Source: Clostridia bacterium
GTDB lineage: Bacteria > Bacillota > Clostridia > Oscillospirales > CAG-272
Length of the DNA stretch: 64,000 nucleotides
Direction: 5' to 3'
Assembly: GCA_017461365.1 (NCBI GenBank)
Contig: JAFTYG010000067.1
Span: 85,927-149,926, forward strand
The notes beneath the pieces are model-generated. The model ran no database searches. It was not told where the DNA came from and saw nothing but the letters and a program-made list of their open reading frames with translations. Positions within the stretch are counted from its first letter, which is position 1; each line of letters begins with the position of its first letter. This document shows, in pieces, positions 34,652-42,431 of this stretch. The position numbers and the translations under genes are program-made.

Positions 34652-35191
34652 ATGAAAGAACTGTCTCTTAATATTCTTGATATAGTCAAGAATTCTGTCA
34701 GGGCAGGGGCAACGAAGATAGAGATATATTTGAATACCAATCTGGACGGTATATTGACGGTAAGGATCGTCGATAACGGTTGCGGTATGGACGAAGAGAC
34801 GCTCAAGAGAGTCACCGATCCTTTTTATACAACGAGGACGACACGGAAGGTCGGTCTTGGGCTTCCGCTTCTGAAAATGGCGGCGGAGCAGACGGGCGGA
34901 AGCCTGAATATATGTTCGAGTACAGAAAAGGGAAAAAGCGGAACTTCGCTTTCGGCAGTTTTTGACACAAAAAATATAGATTGTATGCCTATGGGTGATA
35001 TAATCTCTACCGTCTGTGTCCTTATTTCGGGAAGTCCCGAAATAGATTTTGAATTTACCGATGTGAATTCGGATAGGTGCGTTTCGCTAAAGACCGCAGA
35101 ATTGCGCGAGGTGCTTGGAGATATATCATTGGCAGAGCCCGAGGTTCAGAGTTGGATCGCGGAATATCTGAAAGATCAATATTCACAGTAA
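34652..35191 (+). CDS. GHKL ATPase without kinase dimerisation domain
   Basis: A 179-residue protein whose first 110 residues are a histidine-kinase-type ATP-binding domain: N-box LDIVKNSVRAGA (Asn14), DNGCGM (41-46), FYTTRTT and GLGLPLLK (68-75). No phospho-accepting histidine domain or sensor is present. The last 70 residues hold no known domain. The same gene type sits between the NuoE- and NuoF-like subunits in many clostridial hydrogenase operons. It is unrelated in detail to the RsbW-like protein at 31304, so the operon encodes two ATPases. Role unknown, probably regulatory. Confidence 0.85.
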   Translation: MKELSLNILDIVKNSVRAGATKIEIYLNTNLDGILTVRIVDNGCGMDEETLKRVTDPFYTTRTTRKVGLGLPLLKMAAEQTGGSLNICSSTEKGKSGTSLSAVFDTKNIDCMPMGDIISTVCVLISGSPEIDFEFTDVNSDRCVSLKTAELREVLGDISLAEPEVQSWIAEYLKDQYSQ

Positions 35192-35229
35192 AAAATTTAA
35201 GAACATAAATCGAACGGAGGATTTGAATT

Positions 35230-35601
35230 ATGAAATCATTGGCTGAGCTTGCGGCTATAAGAGAAAGGATGCAGAGCAAGGTCGTTATTCGCGAGGGTAC
35301 AGCGAACACAAGAGTGGTCGTAGGTATGGCTACCTGCGGAATCGCGGCAGGAGCAAGACCTGTTCTTAACGCTTTCGTTGAAGGAGTCAGCAAGGAAGGT
35401 CTCAGTGATAAGATAACCGTTACGCAGACGGGATGTATCGGTATCTGTCAGTATGAGCCTGTTGTTGAGATCTATGAGGACGGAAAAGAAAAGGTAACGT
35501 ATGTGAAGCTTGATGCAGAGAAGGCTGCCGAGATCGTTGAAAAGCATCTTAAAGGCGGAAATGTCGTTACTGAATACACAATAGGCGCATATAAAAACTG
35601 A
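35230..35601 (+). CDS. Thioredoxin-like [2Fe-2S] ferredoxin (HydD type)
   Basis: A 123-residue protein resembling the N-terminal part of HydB/NuoF fusions: GMATCGIAAGA (Cys36) and TGCIGICQYEP (Cys69, Cys73). Only these three cysteines are visible, whereas a [2Fe-2S] site needs four ligands, so either a non-cysteine ligand is used or no stable cluster is held. Probably an accessory electron-carrier subunit or remnant of one. Good ribosome site (CGGAGG). It lies 24 bases before hydB. Confidence 0.83.
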   Translation: MKSLAELAAIRERMQSKVVIREGTANTRVVVGMATCGIAAGARPVLNAFVEGVSKEGLSDKITVTQTGCIGICQYEPVVEIYEDGKEKVTYVKLDAEKAAEIVEKHLKGGNVVTEYTIGAYKN

Positions 35602-35625
35602 TTTTAACGAAGAAAGGAAATAGAT

Positions 35626-37443
35626 ATGTATAGATCGCACGTTTTGATTTGTGGCGGAACAGGCTGTACGTCTTCCGGAAGCGTTAAGATCATGGAAACG
35701 ATGAACAGTGAGATCGCCGCTATGGGGCTTGCAGAAGAAGTAAAGGTCGTCGGAACAGGCTGTTTCGGACTTTGCGCGCTCGGTCCTATTATGATCGTTT
35801 ATCCCGAGGGAACGTTTTACAGTAACGTAAAGGTAGAGGACGTTCACGAAATAGTTGAGGAGCATCTTCTCAAAGGACGTCCTGTTGAAAGACTTGTTTA
35901 TCACGAAACAAAGAGCGAGGATATTCACCACGCTACGTCTCTGTCCGAGACCTCCTTCTATAAGAAGCAGAAGAGAGTTGCGCTCCGTAACTGCGGAGTT
36001 ATCAACCCCGAGGTTATTGACGAGTACATAGCGATGGACGGATACCGTGCGCTGGGTAAGGTGCTTACCGAGATGACTCCCGATGAGGTAATTCAGACTA
36101 TTCTTGATTCGGGACTCCGCGGAAGAGGCGGCGGCGGATTTCCTACGGGACTTAAATGGAAATTCGCATCGGGTAATCGCGGAAACGTAAAGAAATACGT
36201 TGCTTGTAACGCTGATGAGGGAGATCCCGGAGCATTTATGGACCGTTCCATTCTTGAGGGAGATCCGCATACCGTTCTTGAAGCGATGGCGATAGCAGGC
36301 TATGCTATCGGCGCTGATGAGGGCTACATATACGTTCGCGCAGAGTATCCTATTGCTATCCACCGCTTGGAGGTGGCTATCAAGCAGGCGCGTGAGTACG
36401 GTCTGCTTGGCAAGGATATTTTCGGTACGGGCTTTAACTTTGATATTCAGCTTCGCTTTGGTGCGGGCGCGTTCGTCTGCGGTGAGGAAACTGCGCTTAT
36501 GACTTCTATAGAAGGTAACAGAGGCGAGCCCCGTCCCCGTCCTCCTTTCCCTGCGGTAAAGGGACTTTTCGGACAGCCTACAATACTCAACAACGTTGAG
36601 ACATACGCTAATATCTGCCAAATCATCCTTAACGGTCCCGAGTGGTTTGCTTCTATGGGAACAGAGAAGTCCAAGGGAACAAAGGTATTTGCTCTCGGCG
36701 GTAAGATAGTAAATACGGGACTTGTCGAGGTTCCTATGGGAACAACGCTCCGTGAGGTTATCGAGGAGATTGGCGGCGGTATCCCCGGCGGCAAGAAGTT
36801 TAAGGCTGCGCAGACAGGCGGACCTTCGGGCGGATGTATCCCCGCGTCTCTTATAGATACACCTATTGATTACGATAACCTTATAGCTATCGGATCTATG
36901 ATGGGATCGGGCGGACTTATTGTAATGGATGAGAATACCTGTATGGTAGATCTTGCCCGTTTCTTCCTTGATTTTACTGTTGACGAGTCTTGCGGTAAGT
37001 GTACGCCTTGCCGTGTAGGTACAAAGAGACTTCTTGAAATTCTTGATAAGATAATCGCGGGTAACGGTGAGCTTGAAGATCTTGACAGACTTGAAGAGCT
37101 TGCAAACTACATAAAGAGCGCGTCTCTTTGCGGACTTGGACAGACAGCTCCTAACCCCGTTCTTTCTACGCTTCGTTATTTCAGAGACGAGTACGTCGCG
37201 CATATCGTTGATAAGAAGTGTCCCGCAGGCGTATGTAAGAGCTTGCTTCAGTTCAAGATCGACGCGGACAAGTGTATCGGATGCGGAATGTGCGCGAGAA
37301 ACTGTCCTGCGGATGCTATTTCCAGAACCGATTATATCGCTCCCGGACACAAGCTGGCGTCCTTTGCGATAGATCCCAAGAAGTGTGTTAAGTGCGGAGC
37401 TTGTATGGAAAAATGTAAGCCTCATGCAATTTTTAAGGACTAA
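35626..37443 (+). CDS. hydB: Bifurcating [FeFe] hydrogenase beta subunit (NuoF-like, NADH and FMN site)
   Basis: A 605-residue flavoprotein in three parts: an N-terminal thioredoxin-like [2Fe-2S] domain (Cys9, Cys14, Cys46, Cys50), the NuoF core with the FMN/NADH motif GLRGRGGGGFPTGLKW and GAGAFVCGEETAL, an SLBB domain and the [4Fe-4S] site ESCGKCTPCRVGTKR, and a C-terminal pair of [4Fe-4S] motifs (CIGCGMCARNCP and CVKCGACMEKCK). In HydABC enzymes the FMN bifurcates electrons between NADH and reduced ferredoxin. 18 bases before hydA. Confidence 0.95.
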   Translation: MYRSHVLICGGTGCTSSGSVKIMETMNSEIAAMGLAEEVKVVGTGCFGLCALGPIMIVYPEGTFYSNVKVEDVHEIVEEHLLKGRPVERLVYHETKSEDIHHATSLSETSFYKKQKRVALRNCGVINPEVIDEYIAMDGYRALGKVLTEMTPDEVIQTILDSGLRGRGGGGFPTGLKWKFASGNRGNVKKYVACNADEGDPGAFMDRSILEGDPHTVLEAMAIAGYAIGADEGYIYVRAEYPIAIHRLEVAIKQAREYGLLGKDIFGTGFNFDIQLRFGAGAFVCGEETALMTSIEGNRGEPRPRPPFPAVKGLFGQPTILNNVETYANICQIILNGPEWFASMGTEKSKGTKVFALGGKIVNTGLVEVPMGTTLREVIEEIGGGIPGGKKFKAAQTGGPSGGCIPASLIDTPIDYDNLIAIGSMMGSGGLIVMDENTCMVDLARFFLDFTVDESCGKCTPCRVGTKRLLEILDKIIAGNGELEDLDRLEELANYIKSASLCGLGQTAPNPVLSTLRYFRDEYVAHIVDKKCPAGVCKSLLQFKIDADKCIGCGMCARNCPADAISRTDYIAPGHKLASFAIDPKKCVKCGACMEKCKPHAIFKD

Positions 37444-37461
37444 GAAAGGAGAACGGCTGAT

Positions 37462-39204
37462 ATGGAAACAATCAATGTTAAAATTAACGGCGTAGACTAT
37501 GCTGTTCCTAAGGGCTCGACCGTGCTTGAAGCGGCAAGAGCCGCAAAAATAGAAATTCCTACCCTTTGCTATCTTAAAGATATAAATGAGATAGGAGCGT
37601 GCCGTCTCTGCCTTGTTGAGGTATCCGAGGGCGGCAGACCTTTCCGTCTTGTTACGGCGTGTGTATATCCCGCGACTGACGGAATGGTCGTACTTACAAA
37701 TACACCGAGAATAAACAAGTCGAGAAAGACCAATCTTGAATTGCTTCTGTCAAACCACGATCGCAAGTGCCTTTCCTGCGTTCGCAGTACAACCTGCGAG
37801 CTCCAGAAGCTCTGTCTTGAATACGGAGTAGATGAGGATAAATTCAAGGGCGTAAAAAATGAGTATAAGATAGATAATTCAACTCCGATCATCCGCGATA
37901 ACAACAAGTGTATTCTTTGCCGCCGTTGCGTTGCGGCTTGTAAGAATATGCAGGGAATAGGCGTTATCGGAGCTAATGACAGAGGCTTTGATACCCACAT
38001 CGGATCTATATTTGAAAAGCCTCTTTCCGAGACGAGTTGTATCAACTGCGGTCAGTGTATCGTAGCTTGTCCCGTTGGTGCGCTTTATGAGAGAGACGAT
38101 ACCGATAAGGTACTTGACGCGATTGCCGATCCTTCCAAGCACGTTCTTATTTGTACCGCTCCTTCGGTAAGAGCGCAGATCGGAGAGTGCTTTGGATATG
38201 AGCCCGGTACCGATTGCGAGGGCAAGATGGTTGCGGCTCTTAAGCGTCTCGGATTTGACGGCGTTTACGATATGAACCTTACCGCCGATCTTACGATTAT
38301 GGAAGAGGCTACCGAGTTCCTCGGCAGAGTAAACAACGGCGGAGCGCTTCCCATGATAACATCCTGCTCGCCAGGTTGGATAAAATACTGCGAGCATTAT
38401 TATCCCGAGTTTACGGAGAATTTATCTACCTGTAAGTCTCCTCAGCAGATGTTCGGAGCTATGGCAAAGACGTATTATGCGGAGAAGAAGGGCTGGGATC
38501 CCAAGGATATTGTATTTGTTTCTGCAATTCCTTGTACGGCAAAGAAGTTTGAGGTAGGCAGACCGGGACAGTCGGCGGCGGGCGTTCCCGACGTTGATAT
38601 TGCTATCACTACCCGTGAGGTAGGCAGAATGATCACAAAGGTGGGTATCGACTTTAAGTCACTGCCCGATGAAGCCTTTGACGATCCTTTCTCGGTAGGA
38701 AGTAGCGCAGGCGCAATATTCGGTGCTACGGGAGGCGTTATGGAGGCGGCACTCCGTACGGCGGCTGAGATCATTGAGGGCAAGCCTCTTGAAAAGCTTG
38801 AGTTTGACGCTGTGAGAGGTGTAGAGGGCGTTAAGGTGGCATCCTATAAGCTCGGAGGCATCAATCTCAACGTAGCTGTCGCATCTGGTACTGCTAACGC
38901 TAAAAAGGTGCTTGACGCAGTTAAGTCGGGTGAGCTTGACGTTCAATTTATTGAGATCATGGCGTGTCCGGGCGGATGCGTAAACGGAGGCGGTCAGCCT
39001 ATTCAGCCTGCAAGCGTAAGAATGACAACAGATCTCAGAGCGGTAAGAGCGGCGGTTCTTTACAATGACGATAAGAACAGCGATCTTCGCAAGTCGCATG
39101 AGAACTCTGCCGTTAAGAAGCTTTATGATGAGTATCTTGGAGAGCCCAATAGTCATAAGGCGCACGAGATACTTCACACTCACTACGTAAAGCGCGGTCT
39201 GTAA
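37462..39204 (+). CDS. hydA: Bifurcating [FeFe] hydrogenase alpha subunit with H-cluster
   Basis: A 580-residue enzyme that makes or uses H2. Domains in order: plant-type [2Fe-2S] (Cys36, Cys47, Cys50, Cys67); His-Cys3 [4Fe-4S] (His99, Cys103, Cys106, Cys112); two [4Fe-4S] (Cys150/153/156/160 and Cys193/196/199/203); H-cluster domain with TSCSPGW (300-306), PCTAKKFE (Cys358) and MACPGGCVNGGG (Cys502, Cys506); small C-terminal tail. This is the layout of trimeric NAD-linked enzymes. The first H-cluster motif reads Cys-Ser, not the common Cys-Cys (see findings). Maturation genes hydE, hydF and hydG are not in the window. Confidence 0.95.
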   Translation: METINVKINGVDYAVPKGSTVLEAARAAKIEIPTLCYLKDINEIGACRLCLVEVSEGGRPFRLVTACVYPATDGMVVLTNTPRINKSRKTNLELLLSNHDRKCLSCVRSTTCELQKLCLEYGVDEDKFKGVKNEYKIDNSTPIIRDNNKCILCRRCVAACKNMQGIGVIGANDRGFDTHIGSIFEKPLSETSCINCGQCIVACPVGALYERDDTDKVLDAIADPSKHVLICTAPSVRAQIGECFGYEPGTDCEGKMVAALKRLGFDGVYDMNLTADLTIMEEATEFLGRVNNGGALPMITSCSPGWIKYCEHYYPEFTENLSTCKSPQQMFGAMAKTYYAEKKGWDPKDIVFVSAIPCTAKKFEVGRPGQSAAGVPDVDIAITTREVGRMITKVGIDFKSLPDEAFDDPFSVGSSAGAIFGATGGVMEAALRTAAEIIEGKPLEKLEFDAVRGVEGVKVASYKLGGINLNVAVASGTANAKKVLDAVKSGELDVQFIEIMACPGGCVNGGGQPIQPASVRMTTDLRAVRAAVLYNDDKNSDLRKSHENSAVKKLYDEYLGEPNSHKAHEILHTHYVKRGL

Positions 39205-39208
39205 TCAA

Positions 39209-39249
39209 ATACTACAACGCAGTGTACGTTGTACACTGCGTTGTAGTAT
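39209..39249 (+). repeat. Long perfect inverted repeat after hydA
   Basis: Two 19-base arms (39209-39227 and 39231-39249) are exact complements around GTT. It starts just after the hydA stop. No T run follows, so it is not a textbook terminator. It may protect the 3' end of the hyd mRNA or bind a protein. Confidence 0.8.
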
Positions 39250-39295
39250 AGAATTCATTTGCAGATCAGGTTAATCGAAAGGTTCATTAAAGGAT

Positions 39296-39874
39296 ATGAA
39301 AGCGTTAGAGCAAAAGATAATCAAGGAAGGCAAGGTCTATGGCGGTGATATTTTAAAGGTAGATTGTTTTCTGAATCACCGAATAGATGTTGAATTTTTA
39401 AACGAGATAGGAAAGGAATTTTATTCCATATACAAGGGAAACGGAATAAATAAGATACTGACTATTGAAGCATCGGGAATAGGTATCGCTTGTGTGACGG
39501 CGCTTAATTTTGATCCCATAGTTCCTGCTGTTTTTGCTAAAAAATCGGCATCGAAAAATATCAGCGGAGACGTGTACACGTCAAAGGTCTTTTCTTATAC
39601 TCACGGAAAGACGTATGACGTTATGGTCGCAAAGGAACACCTCGGCTCTTCCGATAAGGTGCTTATCATAGACGATTTTCTTGCAAAGGGAGCGGCTCTT
39701 GAAGCTCTGGTGGATATATGCGATCAGGCGGGCGCCGAGGTCGTAGGTGTCGGTATCGTTATCGAAAAAGCATATCAGGGCGGAGGAAGCAAATTGCGTC
39801 AAAAGGGAATAAGAATAGAGTCCCTTGCTCAGATTGCTTCAATGGGAAAAGACGGCACTATTGAATTTTGCTGA
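39296..39874 (+). CDS. xpt: Xanthine phosphoribosyltransferase
   Basis: A 192-residue type I phosphoribosyltransferase matching Xpt in length and sequence: LEQKIIKEGKVYGGDILKVD split at the start, EASGIGIA, AVFAKKSASKN and the PRPP loop VLIIDDFLAKGAAL. It salvages xanthine to XMP. The expected purine riboswitch in front of xpt in Bacillus is absent: only 46 bases separate the ATG from the hairpin after hydA. AAAGGAT is a weak ribosome site. Confidence 0.95.
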   Translation: MKALEQKIIKEGKVYGGDILKVDCFLNHRIDVEFLNEIGKEFYSIYKGNGINKILTIEASGIGIACVTALNFDPIVPAVFAKKSASKNISGDVYTSKVFSYTHGKTYDVMVAKEHLGSSDKVLIIDDFLAKGAALEALVDICDQAGAEVVGVGIVIEKAYQGGGSKLRQKGIRIESLAQIASMGKDGTIEFC

Positions 39875-39906
39875 GCGGCAGATAAAACAGATAATAATTT
39901 CGAGTG

Positions 39907-39949
39907 AAACGGAAGAATACGCGTAAAAGTGTGTTGCTTCCGTTTTTAT
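39907..39949 (+). terminator. Terminator of xpt
   Basis: AAACGGAAG (39907-39915) pairs with CTTCCGTTT (39937-39945), with a weaker inner pairing, followed by a T-rich run. Confidence 0.75.
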
Positions 39950-39963
39950 TTTCTGAAATACTA

Positions 39964-39992
39964 TTTCAATTTTGCGTGAAATGTGATATAAT
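39964..39992 (+). promoter_or_regulatory. Possible promoter of the 795-residue membrane protein and dnaE
   Basis: TATAAT (39987-39992) with a poor -35 (TTTCAA, 39964-39969) at 17 bp. Confidence 0.45.
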
Positions 39993-40027
39993 ATCTATGT
40001 ATTTATTTTTGCGAAAGGAGATTGCGT

Positions 40028-42415
40028 ATGAAAAGACTTGCAGCCCTTATTATTGCTGTTATTACTGCTATTGCTTTTGCCGCGCAGATAGTATCTGCAG
40101 AAGCGCATGACGGCACAGCGGCGAATGATACCGCTCTGTCATCGGGCGCTTATGAGAGCTTAGGATCGGGTGCGGTCACTTTTATATGTGAATACAGTGA
40201 TGACGCAAAAAGAATAGAGGTAAGCGGCAACGTAAATTATAATATCCTCGTTAAATACGGAAAATATACTTTGGAGATATTGCGTATAGCGCCCAATCAA
40301 AGTATAGAGGAAGCAATAACCTCCGATGAGCCGAATATAGCCGCGAGGATGAATATTGCGGCAAAATTTGAAATGTCATTTGAGATAAAAACGGCGACAG
40401 AGCGTTTTTCAAGGTATGCTGTCATATTGCGCTCTCCCGAGGGAGGTGTGGCACTTGCGTCAACACCGCAGGGCATATTTGTGTCTTCAAATCACACTTA
40501 TCTGAGCTCGTCGAAGGATGATTTTAAAGGAATTTTGCCGACCGATACCGCCGATGTGTCCGTGAGTGGAGATATGGGATTTGGAAGCGCTGTTATTCCC
40601 GTGTATTATGACCGTCTTATAAACGAGTCGATGAACGGATATATGTACCCGCATGAGGATATGCACTGTTTTTTTGATAAGACGTATATAGATGAGCTTG
40701 ATGCCAAAATTCGTACATATTCCGCTACAGGGGCGCGCGTTTATTTGCAGCTTTTATTACCGACGGGCGGACAGGCTTCGACGCTTTTGGGCGCGGGCAC
40801 GGCGGCTTCGGACGCGTACTACGGTATGCCCGATGTTTATGATGAAGAAACACTTTCCAAAATATATACATACGTTAAATTTCTCGTGTCGCGCTACAAC
40901 GGATATACCGACGGGCAGATAGGCGGAATAATAGTCGGTAAGCAAATAGACGTTGCAAAATATAATTATAACGGCGGTTTGCCATTGAACGAATATGCCG
41001 AAAAATACGCGTTTTATCTTACGGTAGTCGCAAATACTGCGAGATTTGAAAATTCGGATATAGATATAGTTATACCGTTCAGCAACTATAATTCATACAG
41101 TAGCTCATCCGAAACGCGTGTATCCGATTATTCGCCGTCGGAGCTCCTTGAAAATATTTTGGCAGAGCTTGACGGCTTCTTTTCGACAGGATTTAATTGC
41201 AGTACAATGATCGAATCAGGCACTGTTCCTTTGGGAATATATGAACAAAGTACCGAAGGTGGTACTGAAACGGATAATGATGATCTGATCTTCAGCTTGC
41301 TGACCGAAGATAAAAATGAGATCGGGGTAAATAATATCAGCCTTTACGATCAGTTTTTGGCAAATCTGAGAGGAAATTATAAAAGCGCTCCCAAAAGCTA
41401 TATTTACTGTTGGCAAGTGCCCGAGGGGCTTTCGGGGAATGCTTTGGAATGTTCATACGTTTATAGCTACTATACGTTGATCTCAAAATACAGGATCTCA
41501 TCTTTTGTTGTGTCGTTCTCAGATGCTGATACGGATGCGATGGAAAGTATAAAAAAGACTGTTGAACGTATTGATACGGCAAGCGGAAGCGATGAGTGCG
41601 CGAAGCTATTAAAATATTTTGGCGCGAAGTCTTGGAGCGATATTATAAAAGCCTATTCGGAAGATGATCTTATACTCAGGACGGAGTATCCGTCAAGCAA
41701 CAACAAGCTTTCAAATTCCGAATGGAAGGGTGGATTTTCGTATTTTAATTTTTCTACGGGTGACATAAACGGATGGTATGACGCTTCATACAGTAAGGGT
41801 ATAAAATCGGACTATGGAGAAGGCGGACAGCGCGTATTGAGACAAACGGTTGAAAAGACATCGGGAGCGGCACATTCGGATATGTTCTGCCTTTATGAAT
41901 ACGACGAAAATCTGATATACACGCCTGCGCTTAAATTTGAGATGCAGGTAACCGACGGCGAGACATCATCGGGCGCGGTGTATGAGATAACCGTTACTGT
42001 GGGGACTGAGGGAAGCTCAGTAAGTAAAAGCCAAATTGTAAGATCGGGTGAGCTCTTTGAGATATGGCTCGATGCGGAAAGCTACGGTAAGGAACATAAA
42101 GCAAGCTACATAAAGGTAAGCACGCGAAGCATATCGGGCGATGCAGGTGAATATTCTGTGTGGATATACGACGTTGTGGGGTACAGCCGTGTGTATGATA
42201 GCGAACAGTTGAGCTTGTTGATAAACGAGGAGAGAAGGAGCATAAGAAACCAATCGCTTGAGGCTGACAGCGAGGCTAACGACGGAATTATATATTGGAT
42301 AGTATTTTCAATAGTTATTGTAGCCATATTTGTTGGCGGTATTATGGTAATGGTAATACGCCGCGATGACGGTGTCCGAGGTGTAAAGCACCGTAAAAAC
42401 GAGGAAGATCAATGA
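40028..42415 (+). CDS. Large secreted protein with C-terminal membrane anchor, unknown function
   Basis: A 795-residue protein with a signal peptide (1 to about 25, ending VSAEA), a large outside part and one membrane segment near the C-terminus (IIYWIVFSIVIVAIFVGGIMV) followed by a short basic tail. Residues about 170-480 (VIPVYYDRLINESMNGYM, ARVYLQLLLPTGG, IVGKQIDV) look like a TIM-barrel glycosidase-type domain and recall the DUF5722 family; the later part (about 560-720) looks like a carbohydrate-binding beta-sandwich. I do not recognise catalytic residues with certainty. AAAGGAGA precedes the ATG at 40028. dnaE follows after 16 bases, so both may be in one mRNA. Confidence 0.7.
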   Translation: MKRLAALIIAVITAIAFAAQIVSAEAHDGTAANDTALSSGAYESLGSGAVTFICEYSDDAKRIEVSGNVNYNILVKYGKYTLEILRIAPNQSIEEAITSDEPNIAARMNIAAKFEMSFEIKTATERFSRYAVILRSPEGGVALASTPQGIFVSSNHTYLSSSKDDFKGILPTDTADVSVSGDMGFGSAVIPVYYDRLINESMNGYMYPHEDMHCFFDKTYIDELDAKIRTYSATGARVYLQLLLPTGGQASTLLGAGTAASDAYYGMPDVYDEETLSKIYTYVKFLVSRYNGYTDGQIGGIIVGKQIDVAKYNYNGGLPLNEYAEKYAFYLTVVANTARFENSDIDIVIPFSNYNSYSSSSETRVSDYSPSELLENILAELDGFFSTGFNCSTMIESGTVPLGIYEQSTEGGTETDNDDLIFSLLTEDKNEIGVNNISLYDQFLANLRGNYKSAPKSYIYCWQVPEGLSGNALECSYVYSYYTLISKYRISSFVVSFSDADTDAMESIKKTVERIDTASGSDECAKLLKYFGAKSWSDIIKAYSEDDLILRTEYPSSNNKLSNSEWKGGFSYFNFSTGDINGWYDASYSKGIKSDYGEGGQRVLRQTVEKTSGAAHSDMFCLYEYDENLIYTPALKFEMQVTDGETSSGAVYEITVTVGTEGSSVSKSQIVRSGELFEIWLDAESYGKEHKASYIKVSTRSISGDAGEYSVWIYDVVGYSRVYDSEQLSLLINEERRSIRNQSLEADSEANDGIIYWIVFSIVIVAIFVGGIMVMVIRRDDGVRGVKHRKNEEDQ

Positions 42416-42431
42416 CCGAAAGGAGGGTATT

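Noticed and set aside
35236-37425. Open frame of 729 codons on the minus strand opposite hydB
   Set aside because: Same reason: antisense shadow of a certain gene, with Ser/Arg/Leu-rich nonsense-like composition.
39250-39295. Purine riboswitch in front of xpt
   Set aside because: Only 46 bases lie between the hairpin and the start codon, and the conserved three-way-junction sequences are absent.
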